This document shows, piece after piece, positions 1-8,001 of a stretch of 64,000 nucleotides of DNA; the first letter of the stretch is position 1; each line of letters starts with the position of its first letter. The notes below the pieces were generated by a model that did not search any database, was not told the origin of the DNA, and was given only the letters and a program-made list of their open reading frames with translations. The translations under genes were made by a program, and so were the position numbers. The DNA is from Verrucomicrobiaceae bacterium UBA1938 (GTDB taxonomy: Bacteria > Verrucomicrobiota > Verrucomicrobiia > Verrucomicrobiales > Verrucomicrobiaceae): positions 497,904-561,903 of the forward strand of contig DDFC01000032.1 in NCBI GenBank assembly GCA_002336895.1, in the 5' to 3' direction.

Positions 1-512
1 GGGGAGAGCTGCGGGAGTCTGCAGCGGACAAGAAGGAGCTGATCGAGAAGGTGAAGAAGCAGCTGACGCCGGATGCACTGGCGAAGGCGAATCTGAGCCA
101 GGGGCGGATGCTTTTCACGGCGGTGTGCGGCTCATGCCACACGATGTACGGACAGGGTGGGAAAATAGGGCCGGATCTGACGGGATCTGGACGTGCGAAC
201 CTGGACTACCTGCTGGAGAACATTGCGGACCCGAGCGGGGTGGTGAGCGCGGACTACCGCATGAGCCTGCTGACGCACAAGGACGGCCGTGTGCTGAGCG
301 GGGTGGTGACGGAGTCGAATGCGCGGACGATCACGCTGCGAACGATGACGGAGACGATGACGCTGGACCGTGCGGACATCGTGAAGCAGGAGGCGTCTCC
401 GCTTTCCATGATGCCGGAGGGGCTGCTGCTGGCCTTTGGCCCGGAGCAGGTGCGCGATCTGATTGCCTACCTGATGCATCCGGTGCAGGTTCCGCTGCCC
501 AAAGCGCCATGA
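1..512 (+). CDS. C-terminal part of a PVC-type haem-binding (cytochrome c) protein, cut by the window edge
   Basis: The reading frame is open from the first bases to the stop at 510-512, so only the C-terminal end of a larger gene is present. A GTG at 51 is probably internal. The fragment holds a class I c-type haem motif, CGSCH, followed by a GGKIGPDLTGSG loop, and ends in a segment resembling the putative haem-binding domain at the C-terminus of large Planctomycetes/Verrucomicrobia dehydrogenase-like proteins. The same domain closes the complete 1409-residue protein at 35559-39788, where the motif is CAVCH and the GPDLAGS loop is conserved. By family it should be secreted and carry one covalently bound haem. 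The native substrate is unknown. The stop overlaps the start of the next small gene by four bases (ATGA), so the two are probably translationally coupled. Confidence 0.85.
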   Translation, partial: GELRESAADKKELIEKVKKQLTPDALAKANLSQGRMLFTAVCGSCHTMYGQGGKIGPDLTGSGRANLDYLLENIADPSGVVSADYRMSLLTHKDGRVLSGVVTESNARTITLRTMTETMTLDRADIVKQEASPLSMMPEGLLLAFGPEQVRDLIAYLMHPVQVPLPKAP

Positions 513-733
513 GCACACGTGATTCCAGTCGCAAATTTCAGTTTGGCCCCGGATGGCTGCTGTTCTTTGGCATGATCGCGTTGCTGGTTTTCAACCGGAA
601 CAGCCGGGACGTGATCAAGGCGACGATGGAACAGGTGAAGGTGCAGACGCGCCGCATGGGAACGGAGTATGACGGGCTGAAATCCACGCTGAAGAAGAAG
701 CAAGAGGAGGCGGGAAAGACGACCGTTGATTAA
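509..733 (+). CDS. Small single-pass membrane protein, function unknown
   Basis: This 74-residue product starts at the ATG of an ATGA overlap with the preceding cytochrome gene. Residues about 13-28 (GPGWLLFFGMIALLVF) form one hydrophobic segment. It is followed by a charged, probably helical tail rich in Lys, Arg, Gln and Glu that could form a short coiled coil. I do not recognise a family. The overlap implies co-expression with the cytochrome gene, so it may be a small membrane partner. A chance open frame is possible, but the clean membrane segment and coupled start argue that it is real. Confidence 0.6.
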   Translation: MSTRDSSRKFQFGPGWLLFFGMIALLVFNRNSRDVIKATMEQVKVQTRRMGTEYDGLKSTLKKKQEEAGKTTVD

Positions 734-795
734 CCTCAGCGTATTTTAAGGGAATCTTTGTTTGGCATACGCCAGTGAGGTGCTGTAGTACCGCA

Positions 796-1800
796 ATGTC
801 ACAAGGACCTCTTCTCATCACCGGCGGCGCAGGATACATCGGCTCCCACACCGTGCGTCATCTTCTGGAGCAAAATGAGCGCATTGTGGTGCTCGACAAC
901 CTGGTCTTTGGCCATCGAGAAGCACTGCCGCTGGACCGGGTGACGTTTGTGGAGGGAGACATGGCGGATGCGCCGCTGATCGAGAAGCTCTTTGCGGAGC
1001 ACAAGCCAGAGGCGGTGCTGCATTTTGCGGCCTTTGCCTATGTGGGTGAGTCGGTGACCGATCCGCTGAAGTACTACCGCAACAACCTGGCGGCACCACT
1101 GACGCTGCTGGAGGCGATGCAGCGTCATGGGTGCAAGCGCTTCATCTTTTCCTCCACATGCGCGACCTATGGTGATCCGGTGCGCATCCCGATCGATGAA
1201 ACCCACCCGCAGGCGCCGGTGAATCCGTATGGTGCGAGCAAGTGGATGCTGGAACGTGTGCTGAGAGACTGCGACCACGCGTGGGGGCTGAAGTCGGTGT
1301 TTCTGCGTTACTTCAACGCGAGTGGCTGCCACCCGAGCGGCGAGATCGGCGAGGATCACAATCCTGAAACGCATCTGATCCCGCGCGTGCTGATGGCGGC
1401 AACTGGAGAGATCGAAAACATCACTGTTTTTGGAACTGATTACGCCACACCGGATGGCACCTGCGTCCGCGACTACATCCATGTGTGCGACCTGGCATCG
1501 GCGCATGCCCTAGCGCTGAGCTACCTGCGCAAAGGAGGAGAAACGACGCCTGTGAACCTCGGCACGGGGCGAGGGTTCAGCGTCAAAGAAATCATCTCCA
1601 CAGCAGAAGCAGTGACGGGCAAAAAGATTCCAGTGAACTATGGACCGCGTCGTGCGGGAGACCCATCGGAGCTAATTGCAGAGCCTAAAAAAGCTAAAGA
1701 AATTCTTGGGTGGCAGGCGGTACATACTGATCCACGAGAGCACATTGACTCTGCGTGGAAATGGATGAATGGACCACGCAGCGGGCGTTACGCAGTTTGA
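796..1800 (+). CDS. galE: UDP-glucose 4-epimerase
   Basis: GalE interconverts UDP-glucose and UDP-galactose in the cytoplasm, using bound NAD (Leloir pathway and supply of galactose for surface polysaccharides). The start is taken at the ATG at 796, giving MSQGPLLITGGAGYIGSH, which places the Rossmann GGxGYIGSH motif at the usual distance from the N-terminus. An upstream start at 775 in the same frame would add seven unlikely residues. The SSTCATYG segment supplies the catalytic Ser/Thr and NPYGASK the catalytic Tyr-xxx-Lys pair of extended short-chain dehydrogenases. DPREHIDSAWKWM is the typical C-terminal end. The length of 334 residues is normal for the family. It appears to be a single gene with its own upstream gap. 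Confidence 0.96.
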   Translation: MSQGPLLITGGAGYIGSHTVRHLLEQNERIVVLDNLVFGHREALPLDRVTFVEGDMADAPLIEKLFAEHKPEAVLHFAAFAYVGESVTDPLKYYRNNLAAPLTLLEAMQRHGCKRFIFSSTCATYGDPVRIPIDETHPQAPVNPYGASKWMLERVLRDCDHAWGLKSVFLRYFNASGCHPSGEIGEDHNPETHLIPRVLMAATGEIENITVFGTDYATPDGTCVRDYIHVCDLASAHALALSYLRKGGETTPVNLGTGRGFSVKEIISTAEAVTGKKIPVNYGPRRAGDPSELIAEPKKAKEILGWQAVHTDPREHIDSAWKWMNGPRSGRYAV

Positions 1801-1853
1801 ACATTCATTGATATAGACTGTCCGAGTGTAGTCGCCGTAGGTTGCACTACATC

Positions 1854-2612
1854 ATGAGGACATTTGTTCATTGGCTGGTCTGCGTCATCGCGTGTTTTGT
1901 CAGCACGCAACTGAGAGGTGTGGAGCTGACAGGCGAGCCTGAGATTGCCGTGACGACGAGCACGGCGAAAATCAAATGGGGGACGGATGTGGCCTGCGGC
2001 ACGAGGCTGCAGTACGGCCTGAGCCCCGCGTCGATGAATGACAAGGCGGAAGGAGAAGTGACGAGCGAGCACGTCATTGAACTGAAGGCGCTCAAGCCAG
2101 GGACCACCTATCACTACAGCCTCGGCAGCGCACGCGTGCAGCTGAGCAAGGGCGCCTTCACCACCGCCACCAATGACAGCAAAGCGGCGGCTGAGGCACC
2201 GCAGCCCTCACTCCTCAGGCGAGTGCTGAACGCAGTGACTCCAGATAAAAAAGCGGCGACCACGACAAGCGCGTCGACGAAAACGCCACCGACGCGACAG
2301 ACGTGGGGCCATCTGGACTCATTGCAGGATCACTTTGACAGGCATGGCCGTGATTTTGCGAGCCAGTCGCCTGACGACTATGCAGCGAAAGCCTGGTTGT
2401 TTCTGCAACGAGCGCGTGCTGAGAACCTGGCGATGAAGCTGGACGACACGGATGGAACCCTGCGCGTATTTGACCCGGCCACGCGAACGTTTGCAGCGTA
2501 CAATAGAGCTGGGATGACGAAGACTTTTTTCAAGCCAGACAGCCCGTCCTACTGGCAGCGCCAGCCCGGAAGAGCGGTGACTGCCGCCGACCTGAGATCC
2601 CCCCCCCGCTGA
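1854..2612 (+). CDS. Secreted FN3-domain protein with a toxin-like (RNase-type) C-terminal domain
   Basis: The 252-residue product has a hydrophobic signal segment at residues 5-20. A fibronectin type III-like fold follows at about 26-105 (EIAVTTSTAKIKWGTD and the ALKPGTTYHYSLGSA strand typical of such domains). A low-complexity linker covers about 106-150. The C-terminal module, about 155-240, contains DHFDRHGRDF, a KAWLFLQRA helix, DGTLRVFDPATRTFAAYN and KTFFKP. This pattern (His and RHG motif at the start, terminal strands ending KTFFKP) resembles nuclease toxin domains at the ends of polymorphic toxins (Rhs, CdiA, LXG types). I assign it by eye, without a search. The start is ATG 1854; a TTG at 1842 is less likely. 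The CPCC protein gene begins two bases after the stop. A toxin/immunity relationship is an inference. Confidence 0.7.
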   Translation: MRTFVHWLVCVIACFVSTQLRGVELTGEPEIAVTTSTAKIKWGTDVACGTRLQYGLSPASMNDKAEGEVTSEHVIELKALKPGTTYHYSLGSARVQLSKGAFTTATNDSKAAAEAPQPSLLRRVLNAVTPDKKAATTTSASTKTPPTRQTWGHLDSLQDHFDRHGRDFASQSPDDYAAKAWLFLQRARAENLAMKLDDTDGTLRVFDPATRTFAAYNRAGMTKTFFKPDSPSYWQRQPGRAVTAADLRSPPR

Positions 2613-2614
2613 AA

Positions 2615-2962
2615 ATGAGCCGAAAGTCTCCCAAAAAACCAACCATGAAAATTTCACCCAACTCCTGCCCTGTGTGCGGCTATGCCGACCTGGCGGAGCC
2701 GCCGCGCAATCGCACCGGCGGCGCCTCCATGGAGATCTGCGCCTGCTGCGGATTTCAATTTGGTGTCACCGATGATGACAAAGGTGTGAGCTATGACGAC
2801 CACCGACAGCAATGGATAGCCAACGGCATGCTGTGGACCAGCAAGGGGAAGAAAGCCCCAAAAGACTGGAACCCGCAGACGCAGCTGGGATCCCTGGCGC
2901 TGCGTGCCACGCTGAGCCGCGTGAAGGGACGCCCGCCGCGGATGATCATGGGCACGATCTGA
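2615..2962 (+). CDS. CPCC-type cysteine-rich (zinc-ribbon-like) protein
   Basis: The product is 115 residues from ATG 2615, or 105 from ATG 2645. The second start, MKISPNSCPVCGY, begins closer to the conserved core and could be the true one. The core has two Cys pairs, CPVCG and CACCGF, that would form a small zinc ribbon. It matches the cysteine-rich CPCC family: CPVCGY, then EICACCGFQFGV, then an acidic DDDKGVSYDDHRQQW stretch. No signal peptide is visible, so it should be cytoplasmic. It lies two bases downstream of the FN3/toxin-like gene on the same strand and is probably co-transcribed with it. The biochemical role of the family is not established. An immunity role is only a suggestion from position. 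Confidence 0.8.
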   Translation: MSRKSPKKPTMKISPNSCPVCGYADLAEPPRNRTGGASMEICACCGFQFGVTDDDKGVSYDDHRQQWIANGMLWTSKGKKAPKDWNPQTQLGSLALRATLSRVKGRPPRMIMGTI

Positions 2963-2965
2963 GAA

Positions 2966-4627
2966 TCAGGCAGCGCCTTTGAGCAGGCTGAGAGCGTGCA
3001 CGCGCGCGCTCTCTGTGCTGCCGCCGAGCATGCGCGCGAGTTCATTGACACGGCTTTCATCACTCACGGACTGGATCTGTGAGCGTGTGGTGTTGCCGGT
3101 GATTTCCTTGGTGACGACGAAGTGGCTTTGCGCGAGCGAGGCGACCTGCGGGAAGTGCGTGATGGCGATGACCTGATGGGTGGAACCGAGAGCGGCCATC
3201 TTGCGGCCGACGGCCTCGGCGATGTTGCCGCCGACATTGGCGTCGATTTCATCGAAGACGAGCAGAGGCACGGCGTCCTGCTTGGCGAGGGCGCTTTTCA
3301 CGGCGAGGAGCACGCGGGACATTTCGCCACTGGAAGCGGTGAGGCGGAGGGGCTTGGAAGGTTCGCCGGGGTTGGGTGCAAAGTGGAAGTCCACTTCTTC
3401 GAGACCGTTGCGCTCGGGAGCGGGCAGAGCAGCGAGCTGGGCCTCGAAGACGCTGCGCTTGAATCCGAGGTCTGCGAGGTGTGCGGCGACCTCCTTGGCG
3501 AGCTTTGGCGCGGCATCGGTGCGCTTCTTGGAGAGCTGCTTGCCGAGCTTGAGGACATCGGCCTCGCGCTCTTTGACGAGCTTCTGGAGCCTGGCGATCT
3601 CCTCGCCACGGTTTTCCATTTTGGCTAGCTTGCGTTCGGTTTCGGCGAGGAACTCGAGGATCTCGGCGATGGTGCGGCCGTATTTGCGCTTGAGGGTCTG
3701 GATGGTGTGGATGCGGCTTTCGAGCTTTTCGAGCTCGGCGCCGTCGATTTCGAGATCGTCCGCGTAGTCCTGCACGCTGCTTTCGAGTTCGGTGAGCTCG
3801 ATCTGCGCGGATTTGAAGCCCGAGAACATCTCGGCGGTGGCGGGATCGATTTTCTCCAGCTCATGGATGCTGCGGCCGAGCTCGCGGAGGCCGTCGATGA
3901 TGCTGCCTTCACCTTCACTGAGACGGCTGGTGATGCTGCCGCAGAGCTCGGCGAGGCGTGCACCATTGGCGGCGATGCGATGACGGGCTTCGATCTCCTC
4001 CTCCTCGCCGGGCTTCAGATTGGCGGCGGCGATTTCGTTGGCCTGGAACTTGAGCATGTCGATCTGCTGGCTGCTGGCGCGTTCGGAGTTTTCGAGGTCG
4101 TCGAGTTCCGTGGCAGCAGCGCGCCAGAGCTTCCAAGCGGTCTGGTATTTGCCCAGCATCTCCTCGCAGCCGGCGTATTTGTCGAGCATCTCGAGCTGGC
4201 GCTCGCGGGAGTTGAGGGACTGATGATCGTGGGGGCCGTGAAGATCGACGAGGAACTCGCCAAGGGACTTGAGCACCTGGATGGTGACGGGGGAGCAATT
4301 GACGAACTGCTTGTTAGCCCCGCTGGTGCTGATGGTGCGCTTGATGAGGAGCTCGCCGTCCTGGCAGGGGTCGAGTCCGGCTTCTTCAAGCACGGCGTCG
4401 ATGGCGCGGGTGTCTTTGAGATGGAAACCGGCCTCCACGGTGCAGGCGTCCTGGCCGTTGCGGATGAGGCTGCGGTCCGCTCTTTCCCCGAGGATCAGCT
4501 TCAAGGCGCCGACAATGATGGACTTTCCGGCCCCGGTCTCACCGGTGACCCCGATCAAACCGGCCGCCAGATCCCAGGTCACATCTTCAACGAGAGCCAG
4601 ATTGCGGATTTTGAGGAAGGAAAGCAT
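2966..4627 (-). CDS. recN: DNA repair protein RecN
   Basis: RecN is an SMC-like ATPase that acts early in double-strand break repair. The start is ATG 4627 (MLSFLKIRNLALVEDV), which matches the conserved RecN N-terminus; the frame stays open to 4708 but those residues are not RecN-like. The Walker A motif GVTGETGAGKSII lies near residue 30, the long central coiled coil runs from about 160 to 365, the ABC signature appears as LTASSGEMSRVLLA, and Walker B as LLVFDEIDANVGG. The 553-residue length is normal. The gene converges with the CPCC gene, with three bases between stops, and lies about 50 bp downstream of the AraC-type regulator on the same strand. Damage-responsive control is common for recN, but I saw no clear LexA box here. 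Confidence 0.96.
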   Translation of the reverse strand: MLSFLKIRNLALVEDVTWDLAAGLIGVTGETGAGKSIIVGALKLILGERADRSLIRNGQDACTVEAGFHLKDTRAIDAVLEEAGLDPCQDGELLIKRTISTSGANKQFVNCSPVTIQVLKSLGEFLVDLHGPHDHQSLNSRERQLEMLDKYAGCEEMLGKYQTAWKLWRAAATELDDLENSERASSQQIDMLKFQANEIAAANLKPGEEEEIEARHRIAANGARLAELCGSITSRLSEGEGSIIDGLRELGRSIHELEKIDPATAEMFSGFKSAQIELTELESSVQDYADDLEIDGAELEKLESRIHTIQTLKRKYGRTIAEILEFLAETERKLAKMENRGEEIARLQKLVKEREADVLKLGKQLSKKRTDAAPKLAKEVAAHLADLGFKRSVFEAQLAALPAPERNGLEEVDFHFAPNPGEPSKPLRLTASSGEMSRVLLAVKSALAKQDAVPLLVFDEIDANVGGNIAEAVGRKMAALGSTHQVIAITHFPQVASLAQSHFVVTKEITGNTTRSQIQSVSDESRVNELARMLGGSTESARVHALSLLKGAA

Positions 4628-4677
4628 GGGTGGGGATGAATGGTGGACAAATGAACATGCATTGTTCTTTGCGCATT

Positions 4678-5538
4678 TCAACCACCACGAGGTGATCTTC
4701 CACTCCAAGCTTTGAATGCACGCGAAAAATGTGCGGCGGATTTGTAACCCAGCTCGGCGGCGACCGCCTTAACGAGGGCATCTGGCTGACGGAGCTTGAT
4801 GGCGGCCTGGGAGAGCTTGAGCCGTGTGAGGCAGGCCAGGGGTGTTTCCGTGTCGTAACGCTGGAACAAGCGGGTGAAGTAGGCGGATGAAACGTGGCAG
4901 GCGCGGGCGGCCTGCTCGATGCTGCTGAGCACGGGATAGTTCCGCAGCAGGTGCCCGCGGCAGCGCAGGTAGGTGGCGTAGGCGGGGTCGATCTTGGTGG
5001 TGGCAGACTGGCGCGAGTCTGCACAGAGCACGAGGGCGTGCTCCAGCGCCGCACAGGCGGCGCGCAGGCCAAAACGACCACCGCGCAGAGCGTGGTCGAT
5101 GACCTCCTCCAGCAGCGAGACCACGCGTGAGGAGTCCATGACCCGCAGGACGCTGCCGGGTGAAAGGTCAAGATCTCTCATCAGCTGGTCTGCACGCTGG
5201 CCGGTGAAGTTGAAGAAATACTTCACCATGGGCTCATCCGCCGCGCTGCGGATGACGTGAGGGGTATCGGGGCCAAACACGAAGGCGTGGCCAGCCTCCA
5301 AGTCGTGCGTCTGATCCGCCAGCGTAACGCTGCCGCGCCCTTTGGACACGAACTCGAAGGCCAGGTAGGGGAAGGTCTGGCGGTCCACGATGAAGTCAGG
5401 AGCGCACCATTCACAACCACCGCCTACGAGGCAGAGTGCAGCCGCATCGCGCTGGCGCTGCTCCCACTCCGGGAGGAAAAAGCGGCGCGTACGCACGACT
5501 TGCTTGGAGAAATAGTCGGCCTGGTCGGTGGCTGGCAT
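4678..5538 (-). CDS. AraC-family transcriptional regulator
   Basis: The product is 286 residues from ATG 5538; a TTG at 5595 would lengthen it by 19 residues. The N-terminal half (about 20-150) has a cupin-like sensor pattern, with EFVSKGRGSVTLADQTHDLEAGHAFVFGPDTPH. The C-terminal 100 residues hold two helix-turn-helix units, CHVSSAYFTRLFQRYDTE and the AAELGYKSAAHFSRAFKAWSGRSPRG segment that is the signature of AraC/XylS proteins. It is divergent from the aldolase gene at 5673 across about 134 bp, the usual arrangement for a local activator of a sugar-utilisation cluster. I therefore infer that it controls the aldolase/sialidase block on the plus strand. The effector is unknown. Confidence 0.93.
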   Translation of the reverse strand: MPATDQADYFSKQVVRTRRFFLPEWEQRQRDAAALCLVGGGCEWCAPDFIVDRQTFPYLAFEFVSKGRGSVTLADQTHDLEAGHAFVFGPDTPHVIRSAADEPMVKYFFNFTGQRADQLMRDLDLSPGSVLRVMDSSRVVSLLEEVIDHALRGGRFGLRAACAALEHALVLCADSRQSATTKIDPAYATYLRCRGHLLRNYPVLSSIEQAARACHVSSAYFTRLFQRYDTETPLACLTRLKLSQAAIKLRQPDALVKAVAAELGYKSAAHFSRAFKAWSGRSPRGG

Positions 5539-5672
5539 GGTTGGCACGCAGCTTTCAAAGCGGCGAAGGCGGAGTTTCTTGCGGGAAAGAGTCAAGAATC
5601 GTCATGCCATTGGCAAACATTCAACGCACTGCGAGGTTGCCTTTGAGGCTGCTCCCGAGTCCCTTTTCCAAC

Positions 5673-6584
5673 ATGTCCCAACCTCTCAGCGGCATCATCC
5701 CACCCCTTGTCACCCCATTGCGTGATCGCGACACGCTCGACTGCGCCGGTCTGGAGCGCCTGATCGAGCACCTGATCAGCGGGGGAGTCTCCGGCCTGTT
5801 CATTCTCGGCACCACGGGGGAAGGCCCCAGCCTGAGCTACCGGCTGAGGCGCGAGCTGATCGAGCGCACCTGCAAACAAACGGCGGGGCGGGTGCCGGTG
5901 CTGGTGGGCATCACGGACACGGCATTCACTGAGAGCGTGAATCTGGCCAAGCACAGCGCGGATGCAGGAGCCACGCATGTGGTGACAGCGCCGCCCTACT
6001 ACTTCCCTGCCGCGCCTCCAGAGATGCAGGAGTACATCCAGGATCTCGTGGCCGAGATGCCACTGCCGATGTTTTTGTACAACATGCCGGGTCTGACCAA
6101 GGTGAGCTTTGAGATCGATCTGGTACGCCGTGCGCTGGACATGCCGGGCATCTGCGGAGTGAAGGACAGCTCCTGTGACATGATCTACTTCCACCGCCTG
6201 ATTGAGGTGGCAAAGCAGCGCGCGGACTGGAGCGTGCTGGTGGGACCGGAGGAGCTGACTGCCGAAGCCGTGCTGCTGGGCGGGCATGGCGGCATCAACG
6301 GCGGGGCGAATCTGAACCCGAAGCTGTATGTGGAGATGTATCAGGCGGCTGCGGCCCAAGATTTGAAGCGCACGCGCGAACTGCATGCCCGGGTGATGCA
6401 GCTGGCGGGGAGCATTTATACGGTGGGCAGGCACAAGTCCGCGATCATCAAGGGGATCAAGTGCGGGCTGTCACTGCTCGGCATCTGCGAAGACCACATG
6501 GCGGAGCCGTTTCACCGATTCCGTGAGCCGGAGAGGGCGGTGATCCGGGAGAGGCTGGTGGGACTGGGGTTGATCAAGAATTGA
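5673..6584 (+). CDS. Dihydrodipicolinate synthase / N-acetylneuraminate lyase family aldolase
   Basis: This is a class I aldolase of the DHDPS/NAL family, a cytoplasmic TIM barrel that forms a Schiff base with pyruvate. The start is ATG 5673, giving MSQPLSGIIPPLVTPL, typical of the family; longer in-frame starts from 5436 are not family-like. Visible motifs are GTTGEGPSL (residues 47-54), Tyr136 in FLYNMPG, and the Schiff-base Lys164 in GICGVKDSS. At 303 residues the length is normal. It heads a plus-strand block with five sialidase-fold proteins and is divergent from an AraC regulator. That context favours a catabolic lyase acting on sialic acid or a related keto-sugar acid over lysine biosynthesis (dapA). 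Substrate specificity cannot be read from these motifs alone. Confidence 0.9.
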   Translation: MSQPLSGIIPPLVTPLRDRDTLDCAGLERLIEHLISGGVSGLFILGTTGEGPSLSYRLRRELIERTCKQTAGRVPVLVGITDTAFTESVNLAKHSADAGATHVVTAPPYYFPAAPPEMQEYIQDLVAEMPLPMFLYNMPGLTKVSFEIDLVRRALDMPGICGVKDSSCDMIYFHRLIEVAKQRADWSVLVGPEELTAEAVLLGGHGGINGGANLNPKLYVEMYQAAAAQDLKRTRELHARVMQLAGSIYTVGRHKSAIIKGIKCGLSLLGICEDHMAEPFHRFREPERAVIRERLVGLGLIKN

Positions 6585-6590
6585 AGATTG

Positions 6591-6618
6591 CCTACGGAAC
6601 ACACAGAATACACGGAAA
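6591..6618 (+). repeat. Short intergenic CACGGAA-type degenerate repeat
   Basis: Between the aldolase stop and the next start there is a run built from imperfect copies of an eight-to-nine base unit (ACGGAACAC, ACAGAATAC, ACGGAAACC). It looks like a member of the low-complexity extragenic repeats I associate with PVC genomes. It has no terminator-like stem. Confidence 0.4.
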
Positions 6619-6662
6619 CCCGACCGATTAAGGATCGTTTTTGAACTCTTCTTTTTTAAATT

Positions 6663-7982
6663 ATGAAATCTGTTCTGCTGCTTTGCTTTGCCCTGCTGAC
6701 CTGTCATCTCTCCGCGCAGATTGCAGGCGGGTTCAGTCCCATTTCACCTACAGACAAGGAGGCGGTGGCAGCGGCGGAGTTTGCCGTGAAGAAACACGAT
6801 CCGAAGGTGACGCTGCAGAGCATCGCGAGCGGAGAGAGCCAGGTGGTGGCCGGACTGAACTACAAACTGGTGCTGAATGTTATGGATGGCAGCACGGCGA
6901 AGCAGGCCGCAGTGGTGGTGTGGCACAAGCTGGACCAGAGCCATGAACTGACCTCATGGGAGTGGCTGAAGTCCAAGGAAGCGCAGGCGGGGGTGCTGAA
7001 GTCTGAGTACATCTATGACACGGGGCCGTACCCGTCTGTGCATGCGACGACGATTGTGGAGACACCGACGGGGATGGTTTCGGCGTGGTTTGGCGGGACG
7101 GCGGAGAAGAATCCAGATGTGTGCATCTGGGTGTCACGGCTGGTGGATGGGAAGTGGACGGAGAGCGTGGAGACGGCCAATGGCGTGCAGCCAGATGGCA
7201 AGCGGCACCCGACGTGGAATCCTGTTTTGTTTCAACCGCGCAACGCACCGCTGATGCTGTTTTACAAGGTGGGTCCGTCTCCGAGCACGTGGTGGGGTGA
7301 GCTGAAAACCTCCACGGATGGCGGCAAGACGTGGTCGGCTGCGCAGAAGCTGCCGAAGGGGATCTTTGGCCCGATCAAGAACAAGCCGGTGCAGCTGCCG
7401 AATGGCGACATCCTGTGCCCGACGAGCAATGAGACCGACACCAAACCAAGTGCGTGGGCGATCTATTTTGAGCGGACGAGTGATCTGGGCAAAACGTGGC
7501 AGCGCACGGAACTGCTGCATGACGGGCTGAAGGTGAGCGCGATCCAGCCGAGCATTCTCTTCCTGGGCGGCGAGAAGATCGAGGCGGTGGGACGCACGCG
7601 GCAGGGGAAGGTCTTCCAGATCGCCTCCGATGATCTCGGCAAAACCTGGGGTGAGATTTCGCTGACTGAGCTGCCGAATCCGAACTCGGGGACAGATGCG
7701 GTGACGCTGAAGGATGGGAGGCATCTGCTGATCTACAACCACACGGCGAAGGGCCGCAGCCCGCTGAACTTGGCGGTGAGCAAGGATGGCAAGGTGTGGG
7801 AAGCGGCACTGGTGCTGGAAGAGGAGCCGAAGAGGGAGTTTAGCTATCCGGCGATCATTCAGACAAGCGACGGGCTGGTGCACATCACCTACACGTGGAA
7901 GCGCCAGAAGACGAAGCATGTGGTGATTGATCCGGCCAAGCTGGAGCTGAAGCCGATCGTAAACGGGCAGTGGCCGCAGTGA
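6663..7982 (+). CDS. Secreted cystatin-like domain fused to a sialidase-fold (BNR) domain
   Basis: The 439-residue product has a signal peptide (MKSVLLLCFALLTCHLSAQ). Residues about 20-101 closely follow the cystatin pattern: an N-terminal GG pair (22-23), the helix AAAEFAVKKHD, the QVVAG loop at 60-64 followed by LNYKLVLNV, and a late VVWHKLDQ...LTSWEW segment. In cystatins the Gly, the QxVxG loop and the C-terminal Trp loop form the wedge that blocks papain-type proteases. From about 120 onward the protein is a six-bladed sialidase-type propeller, with Asp boxes at 217-224 (STDGGKTW), 273-279 and 322-329. Sialidase activity is inferred from fold and neighbours; other glycosidases share this propeller. 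It is the second gene of the block controlled from 5.6 kb. Confidence 0.85.
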   Translation: MKSVLLLCFALLTCHLSAQIAGGFSPISPTDKEAVAAAEFAVKKHDPKVTLQSIASGESQVVAGLNYKLVLNVMDGSTAKQAAVVVWHKLDQSHELTSWEWLKSKEAQAGVLKSEYIYDTGPYPSVHATTIVETPTGMVSAWFGGTAEKNPDVCIWVSRLVDGKWTESVETANGVQPDGKRHPTWNPVLFQPRNAPLMLFYKVGPSPSTWWGELKTSTDGGKTWSAAQKLPKGIFGPIKNKPVQLPNGDILCPTSNETDTKPSAWAIYFERTSDLGKTWQRTELLHDGLKVSAIQPSILFLGGEKIEAVGRTRQGKVFQIASDDLGKTWGEISLTELPNPNSGTDAVTLKDGRHLLIYNHTAKGRSPLNLAVSKDGKVWEAALVLEEEPKREFSYPAIIQTSDGLVHITYTWKRQKTKHVVIDPAKLELKPIVNGQWPQ

Positions 7983-8001
7983 GCTTTTCCGAACTGTCCG
8001 C

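Noticed and set aside
3707..4639. Plus-strand open frame of 310 codons across recN
   Set aside because: Antisense to recN, with no recognisable domain.
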